Assembly: GCF_036711975.1 (NCBI RefSeq)
Contig: NC_091967.1
Location: 12,958,001 to 13,022,000, forward strand
Origin: Onthophagus taurus
Taxonomy: Eukaryota; Arthropoda; Insecta; Coleoptera; Scarabaeidae
DNA length: 64,000 nt
Direction: 5' to 3'
Part shown: one piece after another, positions 11,371 to 23,780 of the stretch
How positions within the stretch are numbered: position 1 is the stretch's first letter
Layout of the letters: each line of letters opens with the position of its first letter
Position numbers and translations under genes: made by a program
Notes under the pieces: model-generated
Databases searched by the model: none
The model's input: only the letters and a program-made list of their open reading frames with translations
Told to the model about the DNA's origin: nothing

Positions 11371-14300
11371 ATGCTTCGTCGACTCACATTATACATAGTC
11401 TTTTTTATTTTTTCTTATTTTTTTCAACCCTCAATATCAGCTTTATTGTTTCCAAAAAAATTTAACTCTACTTTAAATCAACGATTTATTTCTGCAGATG
11501 ATTCTGGATTAGTTGAAAAATTTGATGAGCTTCCACCGGAAGTTGATGTTAGAAAGGATGTACGACCAGGGTAAGTGTTAATTTTGTATTATTTTTAATA
11601 CCTATTTTTTGTGTTTAATTTTTTTTTGTGGTAATTCTTTCGTTGTTCATACGGTTTATTGCCGTCCCTCGCGGTGCAAGGACCTTTATCTTCGATCTTG
11701 TGCCGAAGGTGCAGCGATACCGATCGGTTGTTAAACCTAAAAAAAAAAACGTTTAAAAACATTTTGACATCGAAGCTCGCTACCGCTTAATTTATCTTCA
11801 TATCGTCTTCTGTATGATATAAATGTTGTTTGATTAATGTTTCGGTGGCAAAAGTCATCAATCACAAGAAACCAACTGATTTAATTTACACATGTAGATG
11901 TATTTTATATATTTCCATTCATCGGCGAGATAAATCCGATTTACTCAACAACATGTTAATTAATAATTTATATTTACACAGTGTTTTAATCGTTATCTAC
12001 AGAAAAACCGCTGATTTTTATTTAAACTGGCAATTATTTTAATCGTTTAGATTATAAATTACAAATAAATAATTAGCGTGTCTTTTATTGATTAATATAA
12101 AAGCTGTAAATGTAAACATTTATTATTAAAGTTTAAATCAATCCGTGGATCATAAAATGATGACTTCAACATTCATAAATAACACATTCATAAAGAATAC
12201 ATTCGTGCAGAAACCCGAGTTAAATCTTTTTTAACAAGTAGAATACGGATCGAGCAATTAATGGTCCCAAAAAGTACATCTCGTAATAAAACGAAAGAAA
12301 GGATTGGAGAATAAAATTGAAATATTGTCCAGCCATTAACGATGATGAGTAATATCTCTGAGCTTAATTTACGATGCAAAGTTAAAAGGCTGTGAGACGA
12401 CATAACTCGAACGAGAAAAATATTTCTTTATGTTATAGTTTATTTACTGTCTGGACGTCTTGTCTGTATTGACAAGAGATCAATACATAGGGTACGTGTT
12501 TACACAATGTTATTTGTATTAGAAAAAAATATTAAATACATCGATATTTCAATACTGGTTTATTTATCGTTAGTGTTAGTATGAAATAATTCATTCTCCA
12601 TGATATAGATAACTTTATTTATAAATTTGTATGGTAATATAGATTGATAAAACACAACACAAGTCTTGATGCATGGATTTTAACATTGACTGTACTTCAA
12701 CTAGACATTCGAATGTCTAAATTAATGGTTGCGTTATTTCACATAATAGATGGTAGCTTGAACGCGGCATTGAATACAGTTAGATTATCAATAGAACTGG
12801 CATCTAAAACCACACGTAGTAAGTACACCGGTTAATTCACAGTATGGTACTCAGCCAGTGGGTTACGCCACAATTCATACGGGATCACATATGCTAATTT
12901 AAATACCGACACTGACCCATTTATAAGATTCGTTGATAGATATTGTATACACATTTCTAACGTGATTGATATGGAATTCTAATGAACATTTTGTATTTGA
13001 CATATCAAAAATTTTGTTACACTAGCACTAGTAAAAGGCTATCGCGATTGAATACCAACCTTGTTTGTTTTTAGAATGCGATTGGTGACAGCTTTATTAA
13101 AAGATAGGACTGAATAAATGTAAGGTTTGTTATCGTTGATTCTACAAGAAGTAAAAATTTGTATTTGTGTTATACTTGCACCATAATCTGGGAATACGAT
13201 TGATTTTCCACCCTAAATTTGGCCAAGATTGCTTACAAGAATGATATTAATTATTATCTGCCTTAACTTACTTTACCTATGCAGATTTAAAAAATTTTTG
13301 ACTTGGCAGCGTCGATGTCTCTCACTATAATAAAAGAGTATAAACCTCATCAATGAAAAAATGTGTTAGATGAAACCAGAAAATTTAACCCAAAAACATT
13401 ACCAAAATAAGTAAATGATTTGGATGGTGCAAGAATACAAAACGATGTTACTTATATTGCAAAATATTATCTTCCACTTCTTCTTTCTTCAAACGGGAAG
13501 ACGAAATTTGCATCATAAACGATGAGAGGTTGATTTATTGTGCTGCAATTACCACGGGTACCCATTACTACATAGAATATCTTACCTACATTGCTACATA
13601 AAATCATTTTTCAAAGATGTGCCATAAATGAGTTATTAATTTATATTGGTACTAAAAATAAATCAATTTGCCATTTATTAAAAGTGCTATTGAAACACTG
13701 AACTAAAGAACATTTTTCAAACTTGTCTAAATTGTCTGTACTTTACCACTAGAGGTACGGAAAGAGTTACATCAAATTATTTTGTAATGTGAAATCCGAT
13801 AATGCGCAATGGATGCTATATTTGAATATAATCCTGTCGCATTAATTACAAAAAGGACCGTTTGCATAACACATGAAAATGATCTACTAATTAGATACGT
13901 TATTGAAAACCCCAGCTTGATTTTGACGTCATTTCCAAAAAGAAATGCCAAATATAGACAAGAAAACAACAATTAACACTTTTACATTATCCGCTCCCGC
14001 TTTTCCTGAAATTTCCTGATATAGCTCACTGACATTATCCAAATTATCTGGGCAAAAATCAAGATGTTTGTTCAAAAAGTGTACCTTCAGTCTCATTAAA
14101 CATTCTAACTGTTGAACCGTTCGCGTCCCCAGGATTTTGGTAACTGTAGAAGTTACACTTTTTGTTACTCAAGAACTTGGAACCGTGACAACCTAACCTA
14201 TTACTATCGTTTGTAATTCAAAGTTGGTTCTAAACCTCAATAAAAACGTTTCTTTTCAATATTTCCTCTGACAGTTGAGAAAATATCTCGCACATATACT

Positions 14301-17300
14301 TAAATATCTCACATACTGTTTTTGTAGTCCTAATTTTATGTGTCGAGGTGGCAGCAAAATGTTTTTCGGGTGCACGAGGTTCTTTTTTCATTCCTTGTCC
14401 TATAGTCTATTCACATCAAATCATGGGTATTTTGTAAAGCCATTTTGCAGTATATTAAAAAACATTGCAATGTTAGAAAAATTGGGAAAATGTCTTCTTT
14501 CTTTGCCTATACATGAATGAAAGTTCCTGCTGCTAATAAATTCTTCTCCTTGAGCCTGGAATCAAGTAATTAAGCTTTCTCCTTTGTTAAGTCCAAAACC
14601 AAAACATTAAGTTCGGCTTGAGTAAACAATTTTCTATGTATTGAAATTCACTTTCAGTAGAAACTGCCTCTGATACAGAGAAACAAAAATATTTGCTACC
14701 TTACCCCATTATTTCTACACATAATTTAAAAGTAGAGCTATTTAGCTTTAATTTAAGATATAAACCATTTCCATACTCCCAAAAATAAAGAAGTGGTGAT
14801 TTTTTTAAATTTTCGTTATTTCTCACACACCCCAAATTAACAGGTTTTCCTATAACATTTTTTTCCGAAAAATATTTGCTATCTTACCCCATTATTTCTA
14901 CAAATAATTTAAAAATAGAGCTTTTTAGCTTTAATTTAAGATATAAACCATTTCCATACTCCCAAAAATAAAGTAGTGGTGATTTTTTTAAATTTTCATT
15001 TTTTCTGACAAGCCAAATTAACAGGTTTTCCCATAACATTTTTTTGAAAAATTTTTGTAGCTTACCCCATTACTTCTACACATAGTCTAAAAATAGAGCT
15101 TTTTAGCTTTAATTTATCCATATCATCTGGTGGTTTACAGACAGGAAGATGTTGACCATGTTCTATTGGTCGAATGGATTTCTATTTTCTTGATTTGTAT
15201 GTTAGTTTGAATTGTTGATATGGTTACTTGGCTCATTCCATAATATTAGAACATCAAATCTAAATCCTGCTTTATTACATACTTTATGCGATGCCCAAAA
15301 CTTATCTTAATCATAAAGTTCAATTCCAAAGTATTATACATTTTTGAAGAAGCTGTGTTATCATCAGCAAAATATGATGAACTGATGAAAAATTAAAGTG
15401 GGGAATCCATGATTTTTTAAAACAAGTCAGCACAAACGCTTGAAACACGTAAATATCATTTTGTTAGAAATAAAGTGACAGAAAGATTAATGGAATGGAT
15501 CTTTCTACAATTGAATAATTGGCTGACATGTTTACAAAGCTTTTAGTTAAAATTAAATTGGACACATTGTAGTCAATTCAGAAAGGGTGTAGTTGAGATG
15601 TTTAAATCACTTTTTATATATGGAATCAGTGTGTTTTAAATCAGTAGTTGTAACGAGTTGTAATGTTGAACTTAAAAATAAGGTGTTAATTAATAACCTT
15701 TTAAATAGTCGAAGAAATCTAGAGAATGATAAACTGGAAGTAAAGATAATGAATAAAACCGTGCTTTAAAATGAAAAAAATCAGAGACAATGATAAATTG
15801 AAAAGTTAAGTTCTTTTACATGTTTTATGTTTAGCGTACCACGTGTTGTCGTTTTTTTGCATTAACACTATCACGTCCAGCAACACTAACGTGATGCCAT
15901 TAGAAAGCTGTTCGTTATCTAGGTAGAGATTTTTTGTGAACCTTGCAAACGTCAAAGTGTTAATAATAACACCTACATTACCTATCTATTACCACGTACA
16001 GCACAACTGCTACAACTGACATTTTCTTTTGTGGATACTTGCAAAAAAGATAGATATAGTGTGTAAGGTAATACTACAAACAACGATATATGTATGTACT
16101 TACTCCACAGAATTATAGATTCTTAGAAATCATACATTCCGCATTTCTCTTTTGAGATTCAAAAAAAAATTAACACAGACAATTATAAGAGGTTTTCTTA
16201 ACGCCTATATGTTTATAAATAAAAGTGACGGTCTCTTAAGTATTTTACAATAAGAAATAATAACGGTCGAGTGAGATTGAAAGTAATCGCCGGTGCCGAC
16301 AGCGAAGGAAATAAAATTAATTATCTCTCGGTAGTCGAAACGAGACACGCAGCGTGTGCTTTTTGCCGGGGTTTTATCAACTATATTTAAACCTTTTTTT
16401 GGGACCAATGACGACGAATTAATTAACATGTAAATTTAACTTGATTTACTTTATTTTTTTAATTAAGAAACAATCCTTATAAAGAAAACCAGTATCGAGC
16501 TCTAATGAATTTATTGAAGAAATACTCCAATTTATCACTAAATTACTGATAATTTTTTCATATAAGGTTAAAAATTTTTATTTACATAAACTAAAAAAAA
16601 TTTAAGAAAAGTGGGTTGCAATAAACCTTATACATCATATTATTCGAAAGACCTTCAATAAAAAAATGTAATTTTAAACGAACCACAAGTGCAAATGAAG
16701 GAAGTTACAAGTAAAAATATTTGAGGACACTACCATAACTCAGACAGGTTTTTATGTAAACTACAAAGAGGATAATATCTCATAAAGTTTCTCACGCGAC
16801 TCAGAAGACTTCTTTTTTTACTACTTTTCGAACACCGTACCAAAGACATTGACATTTTCCAACTAACATATTTATTGCTTCACGTTTCAATACTATTCAA
16901 GTCCACGTTTTCAATTTTAAATAATTTATTGTCAATTTTATTTCAGAAAACATATGTGCGCAGTTCATAAAGATTCTAGTTATCCAACAAAAACTAAACA
17001 AGTGTATTGTAAACCTACATTAAAAACTTACAGAGAAAAATGTTTTTACAATCAAATTTGTACCAGTGTGAGGTAAAATCATAAAAATTAATCTAATTGA
17101 AAAGAGTTTTTATGTACAAAAATTTTTAGGGTAGTTTATGAGCGAGCATACAGAGATGTTGTAACAACAAAACATTCAAAACAACTTACGTATGAATGTT
17201 GTCATGGGTGGACGCGGGCGAATGATACTTTGCAGGATTGTGATATACGTAAGGCACAAAAATAAAATGTTATTAATTTTTATTATTAATGGTTTTTATA

Positions 17301-17967
17301 GCTATTTGTGACGTAACATGTGAAAATGGTGGAATATGTGTAAAACCAAATAAATGTCATTGCACTCAAGGATTCACTGGAAGAATTTGTGAAAATGACT
17401 TGAATGAATGTGAAGATAAACCATGCGATCAAATTTGTCATAACACTCATGGAAGTTTTCGGTGCGAATGTAGAGAAGGTTTTCAGTTGAAAGAAGACGG
17501 AGAATCCTGTATTAAAAATGGTAAAAAAAATCCTCAAACATTTTTTTTAATAAATAGAGTTATTTTAGTTAAGGAAGAAACGGAAATCGAAGGATCTGAA
17601 TTAGAAAGTTATGAGAATAGGATATTAAACGTGGAGAAGGTTTTAAAATAATACAAATATTTTTTGAACGATTTAAGAATGAAATAATTTAATTTATAGA
17701 TTGTCCAAGAAATAAATCCGGATGAAATAAAAAATCTAAAAGAAAATTATAAACATGTACAGAAACAATTAAAACATATAGATGACAAATTTAATCAAAT
17801 CGTAAAATTTTTTGTCTATAACAAATTCTTTTTATTAAATTAATTTTTTTTAGGGTCAGTACAAACACGATATGCACAAATTTAAAAATATGTTAATTCG
17901 TTTATTGAAGCGGACCGAAAAGATTGAGGAACATATGAAAAAATTGGAACGTCCCAAATCAACATAG
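11371..17967 (+). CDS. Secreted EMI/EGF/coiled-coil protein, EGFL7/8-like (316 aa)
   Basis: Seven coding exons: 11371-11570, 16947-17072, about 17130-17248, 17302-17520, 17569-17639, 17700-17801 and 17854-17967. Together they give 316 codons in phase. A signal peptide (MLRRLTLYIVFFIFSYFF...) is followed by an EMI domain at about residues 70-147 (HMCAVHKD to YECCHGW), then an EGF domain (CENGGICVKPNKCHC). A calcium-binding EGF with DLNEC and the GSFRCEC motif follows, then a basic/acidic coiled coil from about 225 to the end. EMI-EGF-EGF_CA-coiled coil in this order and length is the EGFL7/EGFL8 layout. The fly relative is probably Slowdown, a tendon-matrix protein (family knowledge, not checked). 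It should act in the extracellular matrix. Intron 4 is only 48 bp, a multiple of three and free of stops. The long intron 1 may carry regulatory DNA. Confidence 0.85.
14686..15118. repeat. Tandem repeat, about 180 bp unit, 2.4 copies
   Basis: Three successive copies of a unit that starts near AATATTTGCTACCTTACCCC. Anchor words recur at about 14691, 14874 and 15051, so the period is about 177-183 bp. Each copy also has TAGAGCTTTTTAGCTTTAAT, and the first two share CATACTCCCAAAAATAAAG and AACAGGTTTTCC. The third copy is cut about 65 bp in. Copies differ by a few percent plus small indels. This looks like a short satellite-type array inside an intron. Confidence 0.85.
15862..15963. mobile_element. 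Short TTAA-flanked miniature element (piggyBac-type MITE candidate)
   Basis: TTAA at 15862-15865 and at 15960-15963 bracket a 94 bp segment. The inward ends are CACTATCACGT on the left and, on the opposite strand of the right end, CACTTTGACGT. They match at 9 of 11 positions. TTAA target duplications with short inverted ends are the hallmark of piggyBac-type elements. It has no coding capacity. Confidence 0.5.
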
Positions 17968-18016
17968 ATTTAAACGTTTGAGAAGTATTTAAATGTTTCG
18001 CCATTAAGCCATAAGA

Positions 18017-18022
18017 AATAAA
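18017..18022 (+). terminator. Polyadenylation signal of the EGFL7-like gene
   Basis: AATAAA 50 bp downstream of the TAG stop at 17965-17967. Confidence 0.6.
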
Positions 18023-18699
18023 TGTGATAAAATTGGATGTAAATAAGCTTAAGAGATGACCATTTACTTAAAACATACAAAAAACCTACCTATTTTATAT
18101 TTTAATTAAGTATTTATATATTTTTATGTGATTTGTAATAAATTACTAAATATCAAATATAATAATTAGTTAATATATACTCTGTATATCATCATCTTGA
18201 ACCAATCTTTAGTGTTTGTAAAAAATCTGTAGCGTGAACAACTATCTTTGTTAACCTCCATCGCCAATATCTCCCTTATCTTTAGAGATAGCCAAAAACT
18301 AAATAAACCACTGAAATCTTTTCTTTTCCCAACCTATTTGGTCCTATGGATATAATTCGAATCAAAAAATCAAGCACGTCGCGAGAGAGACCTCAAAATT
18401 ATCAAATTTCAAACTGAATTTCAAAAAATTGTTTTTCAATTCAAAAAAAAGTCAAAAAAACCTGCGTTTTAGAATCATTTAGTTGATGTTCCTTAACTTT
18501 TTTATGTAATAGGAGCAAATTCTCAAAAACTAATGATGATTGCCCTAATCATTTCTTAACCTTTGTTTAAAACACGGACAAAAGTTTAAGATCTCATAAA
18601 ACCTATAGGAAATTTTCCATTCTACTTGTTTGCACAAGCATTTCAAGTTTTTAACTTTCCATTTCCAACCTCAATAAATTCCCTTCCTTATTAAGATAT

Positions 18700-19760
18700 T
18701 CATTGGCGTTTCTGTCATTTGAGAACCATGAACATCCATCATAGGTACTATACCAAGGAGTACTTAGTATACTTTACTATCTATGTTGTATCTTTATTGG
18801 AAATTTGTTTAGGATACTGCCATTGAAGATTTTGTCACTGCAAATACACCATTGGAGTAACTGCTATTTGAGATTTTTGGAAATCCGTTGTAGATTCCAT
18901 CATTAGATATTTATTAGACTATCTTCATATAAAATTTATTGATATTGTAAATGGATATCTTATAATTGCAAATACTGACACAAAACCCATTGGCGTTACT
19001 GCCATTAAAAATTCATTGGACTATCTTTGAAACCATCTTAGATACTGGCATAAGGCACAGATTGCAATTGAAGTTTCAGCGGACTATCTTTGTGGAAAAT
19101 TCATTTCAAAGCTTGTGACTGAAGTTACTCAAAAGAGATCAATTGAAGAAGATTCAGTCAAGGCACATTGCAGATTCATTGGAGTATCTTAATTAGAAGT
19201 TTACTTAAGATACTGCCTTTGGAAATTTATCGTTGAAGACACTACTATGGGATATGCATAAAGTTATTGGCATTTGATATTTTTATGTACTTAGATATCC
19301 ATTGTAGTAAACTCATCAAAAATTCCTTGATACTGCAAATGGATATCTTGTCAGTACAGATGTTAACATAGAAATATTGAAAAATATTGATTTGATTGTC
19401 ATTAAAGAATATTTATTGGAAATATTGCCTTAAGAGATCTGTTAGAACATTTTTAATGGAAAATAATATTGCGATTGAAAATTTAGCAACTGCAAATACT
19501 ATCATTAGACACCTATTAAGAAGGACAAGGCTACCATTAAAGAAACTTCATTGGAAATTTGTTGAAAATACTAATCCCAACCTGTCCTTCCAAATTGTCG
19601 TTGCTGTCATTTGAGATTCATGAATATCCATTATAAGTACTGCTATAAAATCCATTAGATAATCTTACTAGTGCTGTAAATAATATTCCAATAAACTATC
19701 TTCATGAAGAATTCATTTGTGATACCGCAATTGGAGATTTTTTCACTTGAATTTGCTTTA
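18700..19760. repeat. Diffuse field of degenerate short repeats
   Basis: About 1 kb in which the same words keep coming back at irregular spacing. GACTATCTT or GGAGTATCTT occurs near 18917, 19018, 19081 and 19180, and a related AACTATCTT near 19680. Between them recur ATACTGC, CATTGGA, AAATTCATT and GATATC. It reads like a strongly decayed tandem array with a unit of perhaps 50-100 bp. One 72-codon open frame inside it is chance. No protein or known element is recognised. Confidence 0.5.
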
Positions 19761-22700
19761 CCCAATTTGGAATACTTTTATTTCAAATAATTGAAGCCAT
19801 ACTTCCTTTATCTTGTTTAATTGTTTATAGTATAAGGCAAAAGTAGAGCAAGCTCGAGATTGAGAAGAGTTGTAAAATTATGCCAAGTATGTCTCCACCA
19901 CAAATTGAATCACAGAGGGTTTTTTCGACTTCCGGACTTTCATAGCAACAACCTAACTTTAATATAACCATGTTGCTTCGTCATATGAGTCAAGGTCACC
20001 TTTTTTCAAAGGTATAATTAATATTTAATTTATCTGTAAATAATTTGCAAGCAAAATTCGACATACACCAAATTTTGAGATATTCATAATATTATATTTT
20101 ACAATATTGCGATCATTTCACAATATTCTTTATTTAATTGTTATTTTTTTCTCAAAATATTTTTTTTAGACATAGCTCATAGTGTAAATGAAACTTCGAA
20201 GTCTCGGTCATTGATTTGACCGAGGCTCATCTCTAGTAAAACGCGTGCGCATAGAAATTGTCGTCCACATGGCGTGATACTACACAACACAGCGGCACGT
20301 GCAACTACTGAATGACCAACCTCTTTTCCTAAAATATTGATCCGCCGCTTGGACAACTTTACAAGTTTCTGGCTTCAAAACCACACGTTGCCGCTCTGCC
20401 CGTTTTTAAGAACCATTCATGTGCTGATGTAGTGGCTTGTGGTCATAAATTTTGCGTTTATAAGTAAATTAAAATGTAAGTACACATTTTTATCTACACC
20501 ACGCTAAAGTTTTTTTAACGCATTTTCTTATCGGTTTCAAAAATAAACATTTTCTACTGATAGAATACAAAGTAAAGTGATATACACATAGATATAAAAT
20601 CTATTTGGAATTTTATTGAAACATTTATGAATTTGGGTTGATTAAAAAAAATTTTAAGCCGGTTTTAATTTAATTAAAGTGTTAAATTTTATTTTAAAAG
20701 ATTAAAGATACTTTATCTTGAAATATACACAAATAAAAATGTTATTTTCAAGACAACAATGTCTCCCAAAAAGTAAAGATATATCATTTTATAATTAAGA
20801 TAAGATAAGAGATGTAAATAAATATTTGAAGAGTCAGATTTTGTATTAAGTTTATTCAATTGATACTCTATCTTTTAATTAGTTCGTGTATTATTACAAA
20901 AAGTGATTAGGTACGTAAGTACATAAATTTTTTTAAATATATGTTAGGTTTTAAGATATTTATCACTTTTTATATTATTTTTAAGTTAATGAAACAGATT
21001 TTAATTAAAATTTATAAAAATTAATTGGTTGGACCTTTCAATTGGTTCTCAATATATAACAGCGTATGGTTCGATGTTCTTTGATCTTAGTCCAATAAAA
21101 TATACATTGCTTATATCCATACATGTTGGTTTAGTTTAATTTAAAAAAATTGACACTTTTAATACTATCTAAAAACAATAAAAGTTATCGCGTAATCAGC
21201 AATTAAGAATATCAAATTAATTGGAGTTATTTCATTTCTTGATAGACTCCATGTATTCAAAAGAAACTGATTTATAAAAGAAAACAATAGTATCAGAACA
21301 GAAACCATTATTTTCAAGAACAATTTAAAGGTTCTTAAAATACCAAAGTTAAACGAAGAAGTGTTCGTAAATTGTTATTTTTCTAACTGATGTATAATAA
21401 TTAAGATAAAATGTCTCTTTTGGGTTGGCATGGTATTAATTATAAAGCCTCGGCCGCAAGTGGCCTCAATTTAATCAGCTGAATGGTACATTCTCCATCC
21501 TTAATTTAGTCAAGATTGCTTTCGGCCGATACGCTGTAATGTGTTGTCCAATTTAAAATTGGTGAGGAATTAATTAAAGCGCTTCATCTACTGAACAACT
21601 TAATGTTGAAATCATAACCAGATGTAATATTGTAAAGATAAAGTATTGTGTAAATGAACTACAACCTCAAGACCAAAATCGATGGCATTTGTCTCGACCT
21701 CAAATTCCTGCTATACTAAGACCGGAATGGAAATAAGATGAAATCAGGAAGCCATTCTGATGGCACTTAAAGCAACTCGGATGTAACGGGGAACTCAATA
21801 ATAGTTCGAAACTTATCAGGACTTACAAGCAAGTCATTCCTATGGAATATAAGTGAAATACTTTAACGAAGTATATACAAAATCTACATTTCACCTTACT
21901 GGGAGTTAGATCAGTCCCAAGAAATCAACTGTCCATCCAATTTATCCAGCGTTCTTTTAGGAACCTTGGTAATCCTATTGAGCCTTCTATAATCGAAGCA
22001 GCAATGATGACTTCCATTCTTCGTAGTAAAATGCTAATTTGTTATCCATCAATTTCGAAATTTCTGGAAAAATGGGGTGATATCATTATTTGATGGGCTA
22101 TTACAAATTTTTCGCCATTAAAATCTATCACTAGTTGAGTAATATAATCAAACAGCAATAAGTGCCTATGAATCTTATATAAAGGAAAATAAATATGGCT
22201 GAAGAACATAATTCTCGGGTCTCTCCGAAACATGCAACATTCCAAAAGTATAATAGTACCAAACTTTTGATCTGCATCTTACATAAAATAAAATACCTAA
22301 AACTAATAACTATTTATTACGCTACCAGATAGGAAAAAAAACAAATATGTATAGTAAACAGTAAGATGCTTTCTGTGGCGAATATGTTCATTTGAGAAAT
22401 GGACGAATGACAAACCAGTAAGGAAAGAGGGAGAAGACAGTACATGTTTACACTTATATCGTATAGTGGTCCTGACCATGCTGGGTTATTACGATTCATG
22501 TCTGCTAATAGCACTGCAAAAAAAATACTCATAACATCACCTGTAAGAAATTCAGCCTTGAAATATTTCTGCACAAATTACTTCAGGTATTACCACAACC
22601 TAAACATATTGATACATTACATTATATTTTTTTATCGATCAGCAGTCCAAGATTGAACTGATAGTGAAAAATATTTAATTTGCGGATACTTCAACCTATT

Positions 22701-23780
22701 AGATCTGATATGGTTCATCAATATCACAAGCTTTTGTGTCTTTTCTTAAATCATTGGTAATATTAGTTCTCAAACATTCTTGAAGCATTTTCACTGCGGC
22801 CTTGATTAATTTAACCTCTACGATAATGCATTTAAGAATACTAGACTTAGTAATTAATATGCGAAAGGGTTGATTGGGAAGTGGTTTTGGAAACAAGTAA
22901 TTTCAGCCAGTTTGCGTCGTGGATAGCTGCCAGTTATCCTTCATGATTCTCACCCGGTTCTGAGGCAGTGGTTTAATGCTGAGATTAATATTATTATAAA
23001 CATCCTAACTTCAAAACTAACATTGGTTGCAATAATTATTAAAAAAAGATCAAAATAAATCAAGGAAGTTATCGCACTAAAATGGAATGTTACTAGAATG
23101 TTATAAACAATATTTTTATCTACATAAATCAGTTCAATAATTTTTAGGATAATCCAACGTTCACGAGCAACTCAACAACTTTTAATGTCTAGATCATTGA
23201 GAACGTGATTATACAGCACGTGAGCAATAAATGACGGATCTTTGATAATAACATTGCAAAATAAATGTTTTTTTAGCATTTACGCCAATTGAGATATAAG
23301 AAATATTTTGAAACGCCATTAGATAAGTAATTTTTTTCTAAATGCTGAAATAAACAGAAATTGTTTTAACATATGATTAATTTCAATTTAGTATCTATCT
23401 ATTTTAATTTTCTACTAAATTAAAGCAATCGTCTAAATTCTACTTTATATCGTTCTATAATTATTCCAATAGAATAAATATGAAAATTTTCGACGGGATC
23501 ATTGACCGTTGGAACAAAAACGTATAACGGTTTCAATTTCCTTTTTTATTTTTTATCATTTTATGAAGGTTTCTTTTTTCTTTAAAATCAATTAAGTATT
23601 TTTTATTCTAAAATAAAAAAAAAACATCGTTTCATAACTTCTTGTACTTATTTATAGATTATTATTGGCCTTTTGGAACCAATTCAATTTCATTTAGGTT
23701 TTATTTTAATCAAGATGTTATTTTACTATAACCAAAATCATTTTAGTACATCGTACAATTTCAGATATAATTAATTAATA
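19761..23780. other. Intergenic region upstream of the SLC22 gene
   Basis: No supported coding gene. At 20190-20470 there is a less AT-rich block ending in a possible splice donor (ATAAGTAAAT near 20460). It might hold a non-coding first exon of the transporter, because a TTTCAG acceptor lies at 23761-23764 just before its ATG. At 21440-21560 another GC-richer patch contains CGGCCG and CGGCCGATACG. The remainder is AT-rich and unremarkable. Confidence 0.4.

Larger units (their letters stand above)
11571..16946 (+). other. Intron 1 of the EGFL7-like gene (5.4 kb)
   Basis: Mostly AT-rich unique DNA without supported coding frames. Two less AT-rich blocks stand out, at 11640-11740 and 16260-16400. 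They could be regulatory, but nothing specific is recognised in them. The intron also holds the tandem repeat at 14686-15118 and the small TTAA-flanked element at 15862-15963, listed separately. Confidence 0.6.

Noticed and set aside
11062-11574. 170-codon open frame beginning upstream of the EGFL7-like ATG
   Set aside because: It is in frame with the true start at 11371, but the upstream part is pyrimidine-rich promoter and UTR sequence. The Met at 11371 begins a clean signal peptide and follows the predicted transcription start.
19396-19614. 72-codon open frame
   Set aside because: It falls in the degenerate repeat field, has no recognisable product, and chance frames of this length are common.
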